Made by a program: the position numbers and the translations under genes. From contig NZ_JAGGPP010000002.1 in NCBI RefSeq assembly GCF_018613755.1, positions 1-64,000 of the forward strand: a stretch of DNA of 64,000 bases, given 5' to 3'. The stretch comes from Arthrobacter sp. ISL-72. GTDB taxonomy: Bacteria; Actinomycetota; Actinomycetes; Actinomycetales; Micrococcaceae. Position 1 is the stretch's first letter, and the number at the start of each line of letters is the position of its first letter. The notes beneath the pieces are model-generated. The model had not been told where the DNA came from, searched no databases, and saw only the letters and a list, made by a program, of their open reading frames with translations. Below, piece by piece: positions 26,808-36,330 of this stretch.

Positions 26808-27643
26808 TAGGGCCCTGATAGCGGATGCCTACTTCGCTGCCAGGCAAGCACCGACCGTCAGGATCCTGGTTTGCGGGTCACGGAACGAACGCACCGTGCG
26901 CTACGCCTCGGACCGTGACCTCATATACCTACGAAGCGCTGCCCGCCGACGAAAAGGCCACGCTCCCATCACCCGCGGCAATCACCGCAGCGTTGGAGCA
27001 CAACCCGGCGACCACGTCCAACGCCTGACAGATAAACACCGACGATAGTCACACCCTTCTTGGGCGGTCAAAACATGGCTGGTGGTTTGGCCTGTTCTTT
27101 CGGTGGCCCCGTGGATGATGGAGCCATGAGTGACTACTTTTACCGCAGCCAGCAGACGCAGACGTGATCAGTGATGGACTCCTTCTCGACTTCAAGGCCA
27201 GCGTAAAAGCAACGCACTCCTGCGCAGCGACCTGTACCAGCTGTTGGGGTACACCCCAACTTGACGTCAAGGACGTGTCCAAAAGCTGTCAGATTAGAGT
27301 TCAAATTCTTTTTCTTGGCACGGGCCTTGCCAAACTCTTAGAAATCAATCTGACATCCAGCGGCGGATGTACCGTGGCGTGTCAGCGGTTCCGCCGCAAC
27401 GGTCTGCGGAGTCCGCCAATGAAGACCAACGAGGATTGTCGTCTCGCAATCCGCGGCTTTCAAACGGTGTCTCGGCAATGGGCATCGTAACCCCGACTCT
27501 GCTAGCAACTCACGCTTTGGCGCCAACTGTGGCCGGCTGTTGGCGACACTGCCGCGCCACCAGCACCAAACTCACAAAACTCATATAAACTCACACGTCG
27601 AGGGAAACTCACAAGATACACAAGCACTCACAGGAGCTCGTCA
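26808..27643. other. Non-coding stretch with possible gene relics
   Basis: No intact gene recognised. A plus-strand frame ending at 27028 (TYEALPADEKATLPSPAAIT) looks protein-like but has no start or family. The last 80 bases hold the AAACTCACA boxes described at 27568-27632. No terminator of the sugar operon is obvious. Confidence 0.45.
27568..27632 (+). repeat. Iteron-like AAACTCACA boxes before the AAA ATPase gene
   Basis: Exact AAACTCACA at 27568-27576, 27587-27595 and 27605-27613; a one-mismatch copy AAACTCATA at 27577-27585 and a partial copy gcACTCACA at 27624-27632. Start distances are 9, 10, 18 and 19, so boxes fall on roughly one face of the helix. The last is 11 bp upstream of the ATG at 27644. 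Likely binding sites of an oligomeric protein, perhaps the ATPase itself. Confidence 0.7.
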
Positions 27644-28741
27644 ATGGAGAACCCATTCCGCCCGTCGGCCGGGGCAACGCCTCCGCAAATCCTCGGCAGG
27701 GCAGGCGTGCTGGATGAGTTCGCGTACGGGCTCCGCCTGGGATCCGGCGCTCCCGGCCTGTTGACCATCTTCACCGGAGCCCGCGGAATCGGCAAGACCG
27801 TCATGCTCGGCGCCGCCCACGACATCGCCCGCGAAAAGGGCTGGGCCGTGATCTCCGAAACCGCCACCGCCGGCTTCATGGGCCGCATCGGAGAGTCCAT
27901 GCGTCATCTCGCCGAAGAGATTGGCACCGGCCCAGTGAACCGCAGGATCACCGCGGTCGCCGCCGCAGGCTTCAGTATCACCACCCAACTCCCGCCCGAA
28001 CGCCAAGTCGCGTGGCGGACACTGGGCGAGGACCTCCTCAAACTCGTGGACGAACGCGGCAACGGACTCATCATCACGGTGGACGAGATCCACGCCGCCG
28101 ACCGCAGGGAACTGGCCCAACTCGCCGCCAGCGTCCAGCACTTCATCCAAGACCGGCTACCTATCGGCCTGGTCTTCGCCGGGCTGCCCGCTGCCGTGTC
28201 CGACCTGCTCAACGAAGGGGTGGCCACATTCCTCCGCCGGGCCGACAAGATCGATCTCCACGCCGCCGCCGTGCGGGAAGTGGAGGAGTCCTTCGCCAGC
28301 ACCTTCGCCGAAGCAGCCTTTACGGTCTCCCCCGACCTCATCCGCCACGCAGCTGAAGCGACAAGAGGCTACCCCTTCCTCATCCAACTGGTCGGATACT
28401 TCCTCTGGAAGGAAGCCGAAACCAACCATGGCAACCTCACTCCCGAAACAGTCGAACGCGCCATCGAGGCGGCGAACCGGCGCAATGCACGCACCGTCAT
28501 CGAAGCAGCCCTCGCCACTGCCTCCCCCAAAGACCTGGACTTCCTTCACGCAATGGCAGAGGACGACGGACCGTCCATTGCCGGAGACATCGGGCGACGC
28601 ATCGGAGCCAGGACAAATCTCATAGCAAACTACCGCTCGAGACTGCTGGCGGCCGGCCTTATAGAATCTACCGCCCACGGAAGGGTCGACTTCGCAATCC
28701 CTGGCCTGCGCCAACACCTGCGGGCACAAGCCAGACCCTGA
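27644..28741 (+). CDS. AAA ATPase, ORC1/Cdc6-STAND-like ATP-binding protein
   Basis: 365 residues. Starts MENPFRPSAGATPP; Walker A GARGIGKT at 45-52, Walker B LIITVDEIH at 142-150, a sensor-like GLVFAGLP, then a lid (AEATRGYPFLIQLVGYFLW) and a C-terminal winged-helix-like domain (DIGRRIGARTNLIANYRSRLLAAGLI, HGRVDFAIPGL). The architecture is common in actinobacteria and resembles archaeal ORC/Cdc6 ATPases; the biological role is not established. It stands alone, preceded by the AAACTCACA array and followed by a perfect 16-bp inverted repeat at 28867. Confidence 0.85.
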   Translation: MENPFRPSAGATPPQILGRAGVLDEFAYGLRLGSGAPGLLTIFTGARGIGKTVMLGAAHDIAREKGWAVISETATAGFMGRIGESMRHLAEEIGTGPVNRRITAVAAAGFSITTQLPPERQVAWRTLGEDLLKLVDERGNGLIITVDEIHAADRRELAQLAASVQHFIQDRLPIGLVFAGLPAAVSDLLNEGVATFLRRADKIDLHAAAVREVEESFASTFAEAAFTVSPDLIRHAAEATRGYPFLIQLVGYFLWKEAETNHGNLTPETVERAIEAANRRNARTVIEAALATASPKDLDFLHAMAEDDGPSIAGDIGRRIGARTNLIANYRSRLLAAGLIESTAHGRVDFAIPGLRQHLRAQARP

Positions 28742-29336
28742 CGCCTTCAGCGGGCGAGGACGTAACATATGGGTTCTTATCGGCGTTGCCCGCCGCAATG
28801 GATCCTACGAAAGTGACGTCTGAGGTCACCGCGAGGTGAGATAGCGGATATTCGTCGCTGGCCCGGACTCACTTGTCCAGACACCGTCTGGACAAGTGAG
28901 TTGGAGTCACATCGTCGCGCTCCGAGCAGGCTGGACGACCACGAGCGGCGACGACGGTAGGCATCAAGAGCGGTCCAGCATGGGTGCGGTGACCGCACTG
29001 GAACACGAGATCGTCACTGGTCTGTCCAGTCGTAGCGGTGCGGCCCCGAACAACGCGAGGCAAGGCTGCGAGGACACCGACTTGGCACGGCCAGCCTTCG
29101 AACGGCCCATTGCGCGCCGGCAGTCCGGGAGCCAACTCGTACTGCTTGGCGATAACTTGATCGGCCCCTTGATGTGTTCCTGCAATTTTCCGGGAATCTG
29201 GCCGGCGAGATGACCTTAGATCCGGCCGATCGTCCAATCCTTGCCTTTGCTTAAATTCTGTTTATTCGGATTACAACGGCAAAGCCGCTCTGATTCAGCG
29301 GAAACCATTAGGGCAGCGATTCCCGGCATTACTTCG
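28742..29336. other. Non-coding stretch between ATPase and lsr2
   Basis: I recognise no gene. A minus-strand frame of about 120 codons covers much of it but has no family resemblance. The one strong element is the inverted repeat at 28867-28901. Confidence 0.45.
28867..28901. terminator. Perfect 16-bp inverted repeat
   Basis: ACTCACTTGTCCAGAC (28867-28882), loop acc, and its exact reverse complement (28886-28901). It lies about 125 bp behind the ATPase gene. It may be a terminator, but the long non-GC-rich perfect stem without a T run also fits a binding site; the outer ACTCAC matches part of the AAACTCACA boxes upstream of the same gene. Confidence 0.5.
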
Positions 29337-29657
29337 CTAATGTGCGGCCGCGTAGCGCTCCAACACGTCAGCCTGGATTCGGCCCCGGGTGCTGACGGGA
29401 AGGCCGTTCTCCAGCGCCCAGGCGCGGACGGCTTTGGTGTCGTTACCGCCGGGGCCGGGCCGTCGTGCCGATCTGGCACGCCCGGTCGATCGGCGTGCAA
29501 CGGATACGTATTTGTTCATTGCCGCACGTAGTTCGTTGGCGTGGGAATTATTGAGATCAATCTCATATTCAGCGCCGTCGAGAGAGAAAGTGATTGTTTC
29601 ATTCGCTTCAGAACCGTCGAGATCATCTTCAAGCGTTGTTATTACTCGTTTTGCCAT
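29337..29657 (-). CDS. lsr2: Lsr2-like nucleoid-associated protein
   Basis: 106 residues. N-terminal dimerisation part: MAKRVITTLEDDLDGSEANETITFSLDGAEYEIDL is the standard Lsr2 opening. The C-terminal DNA-binding part has the helix KAVRAWALENG and the RGR-type minor-groove hook in VSTRGRIQADVLERY. Lsr2 bridges AT-rich DNA and silences acquired genes, functionally like H-NS. A plasmid copy may lower the cost of carrying this horizontally acquired DNA. Transcribed alone. Confidence 0.93.
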   Translation of the reverse strand: MAKRVITTLEDDLDGSEANETITFSLDGAEYEIDLNNSHANELRAAMNKYVSVARRSTGRARSARRPGPGGNDTKAVRAWALENGLPVSTRGRIQADVLERYAAAH

Positions 29658-29953
29658 GCGGAATAGGTTATCACCCGTGGCCGGGGAGTAAATCCGGCAT
29701 AGGTATTGCCTAATTCGGTAAATAGCGATCCATTAATCGCCGCGATTCGATCTGGTCGATCAGACGAGTGGGTGGTGGACAGCTACTGCGCCCATCGGTC
29801 GGGGACTTCTCTGCTCCCGTTGCGGGGTTGCCCCGGCTCGCGGCATTGAAGGCGGGATGGCGGAAACAGGCGAGGCGACTTTGCCGCGGCCGGCCGCTTC
29901 CATCAGGCCGGCTGCCAAGAGTCTTGCCGCCCGGCATCCGTGTTGTGGAATTG

Positions 29954-29992
29954 GCGAAGCTCCCGTCAAATAGCGGTTGACCGGAGCTTCGC
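29954..29992. repeat. 10-bp inverted repeat with 19-base loop
   Basis: gcgaagctcc at 29954-29963 and ggagcttcgc at 29983-29992 are exact reverse complements in an otherwise featureless region. Role unknown; possibly a binding site or terminator. Confidence 0.4.
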
Positions 29993-30960
29993 GACAATTA
30001 TGCACAGAGAACCCTGAGGATTGCCCGTGAAAGGCGGCACAGTCCGGAAGCCGAAGCGGTCACGCAAACGACCGGTACCCGCGGTACCCGCTCCTTGAAC
30101 GAAGCCACCAGGGGAGCTTCCTGCCGGCAGGGCCGGGCGGCCGTAAATTTTTGGGTGGCCGACCAATCCGTCACCCCGGCGGCCACGAACAGAGTTTGAA
30201 CCGCCCGTTCCGGCGCCCTGTGCAGCGCCCGTGATGTAGCCGCTGTAGCAGGACGGCCAGCGCTGTAGGCACGTGCGGAAAGAGCCACCCATGGCAGATA
30301 CAGAGTTCGACCAGTTCCTCAAAGAAGCCACGACCTGAGAGCAGTGTCCCGTGTTTACACTCGGGCCGGATCCTTTGTACGGTCTCTACACCAGCTGGTG
30401 CCGCGTCCGCGGCACCGTGCCCGGAGCCGAGGGGGACGTTCTGGGGAGTCATGGGAATCCGCTTTAATCCCGAACCGAACGGCCGTCGCGGACTACATAT
30501 TGACCAGCTACCCCGCCCTCGTCTGAGGACGGCACGGTGTATTCTCACCGATGCCCGCGTCTATCCGTGTGGCGGTCAGCGATGGCGGCCTGGATGGTGC
30601 TGACCACCTTGTCGTTTCTTCCTCAGGCGGGATCAATGACTTGAAGCTCCCCCAGCGTCCGGCCAAGGCGCCGACTTGTCTGCTGTTGCTCTCGCGGCGG
30701 GATTCATCGAGGGTTCCTGTGCGGCGGGAAGTTCTGCCGAGAAGCCGGGTCCACGTGGTCTTCAAACCTGACGCAGAGCTGCGCGGCCCGGTTGTGCCTG
30801 GCCGGAAATACATTGCCACCAAATCCATGGCCCGGCACGCTGGCGATAGGGAAGCGGCAGTCTCTTCCGTGCAGTACCCGTGACACAAGTCCTTTGGCCC
30901 CTGGGCATCGGATGGTGTCCATCTGGGAGAGAGATGCTGCAGCGTAGTTAGCGACAACGC

Positions 30961-30990
30961 AGTAGGTGGTCCATTTGGACCGCCCCTACT
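30961..30990 (-). terminator. Hairpin behind the conjugation operon
   Basis: AGTAGG-t-GGTCC, loop attt, GGACC-gcc-CCTACT folds into an 11-bp stem with a small internal loop, about 15-45 bp downstream of the last gene of the minus-strand conjugation operon (stop at 31004). Position supports a transcription end; no T run is seen. Confidence 0.45.
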
Positions 30991-31003
30991 CGCTTCTCAA
31001 CAG

Positions 31004-31441
31004 CTAACTATGGAGTCGTACATCCGGGAACCACCCTGCCGGTGCACGTTTTGGCTCCAGGTGGGCGGGGTCGCGGTGGCCTGATTTGTCGCAGTTGAAG
31101 AAGGGACCTTGGGGGTCCAGCAGTACGCGCATGTGGTGGTCTGCGTGGTCGCGCCACCAGACGCTGATCCCTGTGGCGCCGTCGAGGCGCAGGTGCTCCC
31201 ATGCCCGCCATAGGGCTTCTACCCGCGAGACGGCTTCGGGGTGGAAGTACCATTCCATGCACCATTTGGCGCTCCTGTCATCGACGTCGCGGACGTAGGT
31301 GGGCAGCAGCTGTTCGTGCAGGAACTCCTCGGCCGAGCCGAAGACCAGCTGAGGCGCTGCTGCCGGCCCGGCTGCAGAGGCCTCGTACGTGTGGGCCATG
31401 TCGTTGCCGGTTTCAGCAAATAGCCCGATTTCCTCTGGCAT
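31004..31441 (-). CDS. DUF4913 domain protein of the conjugation operon
   Basis: 145 residues. FGSAEEFLHEQLLPTYVR, then EWYFHPEAVSRVEALWRAWEHLRLD, then VWWRDHADHHMRVLLDPQGPF is the DUF4913 pattern. The family is found in actinobacterial integrative elements and plasmids next to VirD4-like coupling genes, role unknown. Starts 9 bp after the coupling protein stop; last gene of the operon. Confidence 0.85.
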   Translation of the reverse strand: MPEEIGLFAETGNDMAHTYEASAAGPAAAPQLVFGSAEEFLHEQLLPTYVRDVDDRSAKWCMEWYFHPEAVSRVEALWRAWEHLRLDGATGISVWWRDHADHHMRVLLDPQGPFFNCDKSGHRDPAHLEPKRAPAGWFPDVRLHS

Positions 31442-31450
31442 GTCTTTCTC

Positions 31451-33226
31451 CTACGTGGCGATCCACGGATTGGCGACCGCGGCTTCACCGGCGGGAACCA
31501 GCGCATCGTCATCTTCGCGGCTCGGGCTGTTTGCCTTGATGGAGGCCTCCACTGCTTCCTTGTGCGGGCCGGTGTACCAGGGCAGCGTGCGGACGAGCGT
31601 GGCGGGTGCCCCGGAAGCGAGGACGACGGCGCGGCCGCGGTCGAGCTCCGCGAGGTTGGAGACATCGAAGATTCGTTCCTTGCCCTCTTGGCGTGAGCGG
31701 CTGCGCCCGGACTTGCCCGAGGAGATGGAGACGTTGGTGTAGCTGTAGTCCCCGATCAGGTCCGAAAGGGCCCGGAGGAAACCGTCTTCGGCGACACCGC
31801 CGCCATAGACCTTGATGTTCGCTGCCGACCAGATTTTGCGCATGTTCGCCTCTCCCCACAGTTCGACTCCCTGGGACCAGGACTGCAGGATCGCCATCAC
31901 GATCAGGCCTTTGGAGCCGTAGTGGCTGAACTGGTCCGGCAAGCCGGCCCAGCGGACAACGTTGGCGAGCTCGTCCAGGGCGAACAGTGCAGGCAGGTCC
32001 AGGCGGCCGCCACGACGCTCGGCACGTTCCTCCATCGCCTCGGCCATGGCGACGGTGAGGGCTGTCGTCAGCGGCGCGGCCGAGCCCGCGCCTTCCTTGG
32101 AGAGTATGTAGATCGTCTCCCGGGAGTGGGCGAAGTCATTGGGGTTGAACTGGCGGCGGGGGTCTGTGGCCACGGTTGCCCCGGCCTCTGGTGCGACCCA
32201 ACGCAGCGTGTTCCTGCTTTTGAGGCACTGAACCATCTTTTCGGCGGTCCCGAAAATACCGTCCCGCTGCTTATCGGCCAGCTTCAGCGTCGATTCCAGG
32301 CCCTTGTACTGCAGCTCGTAGCCGTGTTCCTTCAGGATCTCGATCGGGGTGCGGCTGACCTGCTCCGTGACCCACAGATACACCTGCGTGATGGGCAGCT
32401 CCCCCAGCGCGGCCGCGAGGAAGTATGAGGAGAGAATGTCTTCGGCCTTCGGGTCGAAGTAGGCGTCCGGTTTGGACCCTGGCGTACGCGAACCGGCAGC
32501 GAAGTGCTGGGTGAGTTTGTATGCCTTTTCTTCGTCCGTGACGTAGGACAACGGGTTCCACCACCAGGAGGGTTCCTCCTGGGCGATCTTCTGCGGATCA
32601 AAAACCCACACCGGAGCGACTCCGGCCCGGACGCTGCGGGTGCCGTCCACGACGTCGCGCTTGTTCGAGGTGGACACCACCGCGCCCGGGGCATCCAGGA
32701 TGGCAGGTATGACCCGGGATGTGGACTTACCGGTCCGCGGGCCCCAGATGTCGATGCTCAGGTCCTCCCATGGCTGGATGAACTTCTGCCCGGTAGAGAC
32801 CACACGGCCCACAGGGATTCCCGGGGACCCGGTGACGCCGAGGCGTTCGGCGGTGGCTTTGGCGCCAGGTTCGGAGAATGCTGCCAAGGATTTGCCGCGG
32901 CCGAGGTAGCGTGCGGCCTTGTCCACCCTGGCACGCTTGCTCGCACCCTTGGCCCGGATAACGAGGACCAGGATGACGCCGGCAAGCAGCAGTGTCGCCA
33001 TCACGGCCGCCACGACGGTCGACTGGACCGGCCACGGCACCTTGCCCTTCACGAGTCCGGCGATCAGATAAATCGGGTGCGCGGGGGGCGCGGCAATGCC
33101 GGCCAGCCAGGATCCGAGGTGGGCCGAGACCCAGCTGCCGCCCCCAATGACGGCAGCTGAGCCGATGGCCAGCCAGATCTCCAGCGCATCGTCCAGGCCG
33201 GTGCCTTTACGGTTGGGTGCGCTCAT
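31451..33226 (-). CDS. VirD4/TraG-like type IV coupling protein
   Basis: 591 residues. Two membrane segments near the N-terminus (about 18-45 and 70-91), then the cytoplasmic motor: Walker A GPRTGKST (162-169), a VFDP segment after strand 2, and Walker B LFALDELANVV, with GLIVMAILQSWSQGVELWG later. Such ATPases dock the DNA-relaxase complex to the secretion channel and pump DNA. Overlaps the upstream VirB4-like gene by 4 bp (ATGA). Length matches actinobacterial versions. Confidence 0.93.
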   Translation of the reverse strand: MSAPNRKGTGLDDALEIWLAIGSAAVIGGGSWVSAHLGSWLAGIAAPPAHPIYLIAGLVKGKVPWPVQSTVVAAVMATLLLAGVILVLVIRAKGASKRARVDKAARYLGRGKSLAAFSEPGAKATAERLGVTGSPGIPVGRVVSTGQKFIQPWEDLSIDIWGPRTGKSTSRVIPAILDAPGAVVSTSNKRDVVDGTRSVRAGVAPVWVFDPQKIAQEEPSWWWNPLSYVTDEEKAYKLTQHFAAGSRTPGSKPDAYFDPKAEDILSSYFLAAALGELPITQVYLWVTEQVSRTPIEILKEHGYELQYKGLESTLKLADKQRDGIFGTAEKMVQCLKSRNTLRWVAPEAGATVATDPRRQFNPNDFAHSRETIYILSKEGAGSAAPLTTALTVAMAEAMEERAERRGGRLDLPALFALDELANVVRWAGLPDQFSHYGSKGLIVMAILQSWSQGVELWGEANMRKIWSAANIKVYGGGVAEDGFLRALSDLIGDYSYTNVSISSGKSGRSRSRQEGKERIFDVSNLAELDRGRAVVLASGAPATLVRTLPWYTGPHKEAVEASIKANSPSREDDDALVPAGEAAVANPWIAT

Positions 33227-34821
33227 GCCGCACCTTCTTCCCCATGTATCGGAGCTGCCGCTTCCAGCAGGGATTCTGCCGGGGCATGCCAGCGCTTGTT
33301 CGTATCGTTCAGGGACGCCTCGATAGTGGTCAGCCCGATCTGGACGGGGATGCCGGGACGGCCGCCGACCTTAATGAGGAACTTCCCCCGGCCCGGGGGT
33401 TCGACGTCGCCGCCGCGTGAGTCCCACGCGGGCGGGTCCTGCCATGAGATGAGCTTCTGCTGTTCCTGCCGCGACAGCGGAATGGCGGCGGTCAGCAGGG
33501 GCATCTCGGAGGCGGGCAGGCCGCCGCAGATGACCATGCCGGAGCGTTCGACGAAGCCGCGGGCCTTCATCCGGTCTTCCTCCGCCGGGAGGGCCAGCAG
33601 GTCGGACATCGTGTGGGAGATCATGACCTGCCCGACACCGACGGAGCGGTTTAGCCGGGTGAGGGCGTCCACCCGGTCTACCATGCCCTTGCCGGCCCGC
33701 AGTGCCCGCCAGAGTTCATCCAGGACGACAAGATAGTTCCGGCGCGGTTCCAGACCGGCGTCGGCGAGAGCGTTGGCGACGTTGACGGTGCCGAAGCCGT
33801 AGGACCAGCACGCCAGCAGCACAGCTGCCTGCAGGTCCGTTTCGGTCTCGTCGATACTGGAGACATCGAAGACGACCGCCCGGTCCCGCCTCATCGGATT
33901 CGTCGTGTGTCGGGAGAAAATTTCGCCGAGCTTGCCACCGCCGGTCAGCCCCAGCAGCGTGGCCTCAAGCGCCCGCGTCTCCTGCAGGTAGACGTTCATG
34001 TCGCCGCGGTCCAGTGCGACCTGGCGCAGCTCGTCCGGGGCGGCCGTGATGACGTCGAGCAGGTCTTTCAGGACCGGAACACCGACGAAGGTGTCATCGA
34101 GGACACGCAGGGCACGGTCCAGGATCGTCTGTTCCTGATCCGTCGGAGGGTTGTTCCGACTGATCGTAATCAGGGAGACGACCATGTTCAGCCGGCGGCC
34201 GTGGGCGTCCGCCCGGATCCGGACGGCGGCTTCATGGTGCCCCCGTTCCTCGAGGAGCTGGGCGACCTCGACTGCTTCGCCCGGGTCGAGGATGTTCAGG
34301 TACCCGCGGCCGCGACCAAGCCTAATGACCTGCCCGCCCAGGGCTTCGACAGCATCTACGTGCTCGCCCTTCAGGTCGCCGAGAACGAGCGGATGAACGC
34401 CCTGGCCGGAGAGGCCGAGCATCATGCGGCGCACGAGCGTGGACTTCCCCAGGCCGGGCTTGCCGAGGAGGAACGCAGAGGGGTTGGAAATCAGGTGCGC
34501 GCGCTGGAACCAGCTGATCGGATCACAGCAAACCGTGGCCTGCGTTTCCTCATGCCGGCCCAACGGCACACCGATCATGGGTGAGGACGTGCCGGAGGAA
34601 AACGGCCACAAACCACAGACCTGCACCGTCGTGCCACGGTATTCGCGCACGGCTGGGACAAGCGCTGCAGCCCCTCCCCCGCGCCCGCCCCAGCCACGTG
34701 AGCCAGGAACACGATCACGGACCGTGGCGGGTTTCCCGGGCTTCACCGGGACGCCCTTGGCGCCTAATGCAGTCATTACTGTTTTTGCAGTCTCCGTCGA
34801 CAGGAGCTTGAGGCGGGCCAT
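33223..34821 (-). CDS. VirB4-like conjugation ATPase
   Basis: 532 residues. Walker A GKPGLGKST at 120-128 and a Walker B-type stretch NYLVVLDELWRAL, plus VGQVMISHTMSDLLAL typical of VirB4/TraC motors. It is shorter than classical VirB4 (about 800), lacking the N-terminal domain; the upstream SCO6880-type protein probably supplies it, so the two act as a split VirB4. It powers assembly and substrate transfer at the cytoplasmic face. Confidence 0.88.
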   Translation of the reverse strand: MARLKLLSTETAKTVMTALGAKGVPVKPGKPATVRDRVPGSRGWGGRGGGAAALVPAVREYRGTTVQVCGLWPFSSGTSSPMIGVPLGRHEETQATVCCDPISWFQRAHLISNPSAFLLGKPGLGKSTLVRRMMLGLSGQGVHPLVLGDLKGEHVDAVEALGGQVIRLGRGRGYLNILDPGEAVEVAQLLEERGHHEAAVRIRADAHGRRLNMVVSLITISRNNPPTDQEQTILDRALRVLDDTFVGVPVLKDLLDVITAAPDELRQVALDRGDMNVYLQETRALEATLLGLTGGGKLGEIFSRHTTNPMRRDRAVVFDVSSIDETETDLQAAVLLACWSYGFGTVNVANALADAGLEPRRNYLVVLDELWRALRAGKGMVDRVDALTRLNRSVGVGQVMISHTMSDLLALPAEEDRMKARGFVERSGMVICGGLPASEMPLLTAAIPLSRQEQQKLISWQDPPAWDSRGGDVEPPGRGKFLIKVGGRPGIPVQIGLTTIEASLNDTNKRWHAPAESLLEAAAPIHGEEGAA

Positions 34822-36330
34822 TTACAGTGCCTCCCTGATTTCGCTGGGCAGAAGAATGTGCTTGGGCAGCACCAGTCCCAAGGGCAGGGATGCTGCGAAG
34901 GCGGTGTCCTGGGAGCCGTAGGATCGGCGCAGCAGCACGCGGGCGGTGCCCGAGGTCTGTTCGATGGCGGCGACCGCGTCGGCCAGCCGGTCCACGTCGG
35001 TGACGGTGGCGGTGACGACCATGCCGAAGTTCACCAGTCCGGCGCCCTGCGCTTCTTCCTGCGCGGTCTGCGCGGCGGAACGGGCATCGACCAGGGCACG
35101 GGCGGACGGCCGGTTCCCCGAGCTGATGCGGACGTTGGCGTTGTTCTGGTCCCGTTCGACCACGGCGGCCGCCCGGGCCGAGTCCATCGGACGGTAGAGC
35201 AGGGACACGCGTTTACGGTCTATGTCCCCGTGCGGGGCCAGCAGGCGGGACAGAACGGAGGAGTTCACCGAACCACGAGGGGCGCCCGTCATGGTCCAGG
35301 AAACGGAGAACGCACTGTCGTGCCGGTAGTCATCCCAGCCGGCCTGCGTCGCGGTCGGGCCAACCTCACCCCAGGTCAGGGCCACCGGGGAGCCGGCGGC
35401 GTGCGCTTCATCAATGATCAGGGCCGCCGGCGGGTCGTAAGCGATCCGGACGACTTCGCAGAGTTCCTGGGCCGACATGGGCCGGGCGATCCCTGCCCCG
35501 GTCGACTGCAGCCGGGCACCCAGTCCCGGGAGCCGGGACGCCAGGTCGCGGGCAACGTCCTCTGGCACGCGTTTCCGCGAACCTGCGCGCAGGGAAGCGC
35601 TGAAGGTCAGGGACACCCAGGCCCGGACAGTGGCCGAGCCCTCCGGGTAGGTGCGGACGACCTCGCGGAGGATCGCCTTGGCTGCCTCCGGCGCGTCCGG
35701 GTGGATGTTCATCTCGACTTCGTTCCGCAGCCGGTAGCCGGAGTCCGGAGCGGTCTCCACGGTCACCGCGGCAGCTTCCAGCCCTGCCTCATCACCGAGG
35801 CCGGCGAGCCAGCCGCCCCAGTTCGCCACCCACGCATCAACCTGTTCCGGGTCTACCAGGGACGCCCCGTCGGGTTCAGTGGAGAAGACCACAGTGAAAT
35901 GGCTGGTGGTGGGGACATGGAGCATGGCGAAGGGGCGGTTGTAGGAGTCGTTGAACTCATACAGCCGGGACTTAGCCGCCAGGCCCGGCAGCTGGTACAT
36001 TCCCCACTCCGTGACACCCAGAGGGCCGGAGCGGTAGAGGTTCGTGCCCGCCGAGCGGGAGAGGCGGAAATTCAACCGCGTTGCGAACCGGTCAACGATG
36101 GATTGGCCGTGTTTGTCCTTGAGCGACAGCAGCAGGACCAGCTGACCGGCTGCCACGAGCACGCCAAGTCCGGGCAGAAGACCCCCGATGGCGAAGGTGA
36201 TGATGCCGGCCAGCAGACCGACCATCACGATTCCGGTCTCGATCGCGCCTAGGCTGCCCAACCCCGCGGACCGGGGCACCCGCCAGTTGCCGTAGGACGG
36301 TTCCTTGTACTCGGTGTCAATTGCTGCCAC
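34822..36330 (-). CDS. SCO6880-family conjugation membrane protein
   Basis: 502 residues. After a 30-residue polar start there are two membrane segments (ETGIVMVGLLAGIITFAIGG and LGVLVAAGQLVLLLSL), followed by a long soluble part with PLGVTEWGMYQLPGLAAKS. This is the SCO6880 family of actinobacterial transfer loci, whose soluble half resembles the N-terminal domain of VirB4. Its stop abuts the VirB4-like start with no gap, and its start overlaps the TrbL-like gene by 14 bp. Confidence 0.85.
   Translation of the reverse strand: MAAIDTEYKEPSYGNWRVPRSAGLGSLGAIETGIVMVGLLAGIITFAIGGLLPGLGVLVAAGQLVLLLSLKDKHGQSIVDRFATRLNFRLSRSAGTNLYRSGPLGVTEWGMYQLPGLAAKSRLYEFNDSYNRPFAMLHVPTTSHFTVVFSTEPDGASLVDPEQVDAWVANWGGWLAGLGDEAGLEAAAVTVETAPDSGYRLRNEVEMNIHPDAPEAAKAILREVVRTYPEGSATVRAWVSLTFSASLRAGSRKRVPEDVARDLASRLPGLGARLQSTGAGIARPMSAQELCEVVRIAYDPPAALIIDEAHAAGSPVALTWGEVGPTATQAGWDDYRHDSAFSVSWTMTGAPRGSVNSSVLSRLLAPHGDIDRKRVSLLYRPMDSARAAAVVERDQNNANVRISSGNRPSARALVDARSAAQTAQEEAQGAGLVNFGMVVTATVTDVDRLADAVAAIEQTSGTARVLLRRSYGSQDTAFAASLPLGLVLPKHILLPSEIREAL

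Larger units (their letters stand above)
29658..31003. other. Long gene-poor stretch
   Basis: About 1.3 kb without a recognisable gene. Small frames on both strands look random. A 10-bp inverted repeat (gcgaagctcc, 29954-29963, with 29983-29992; 19-base loop) and a hairpin at 30961-30990 are the only clear structures. A 15-codon frame at 30292 (MADTEFDQFLKEATT) is too short to judge. Confidence 0.5.
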
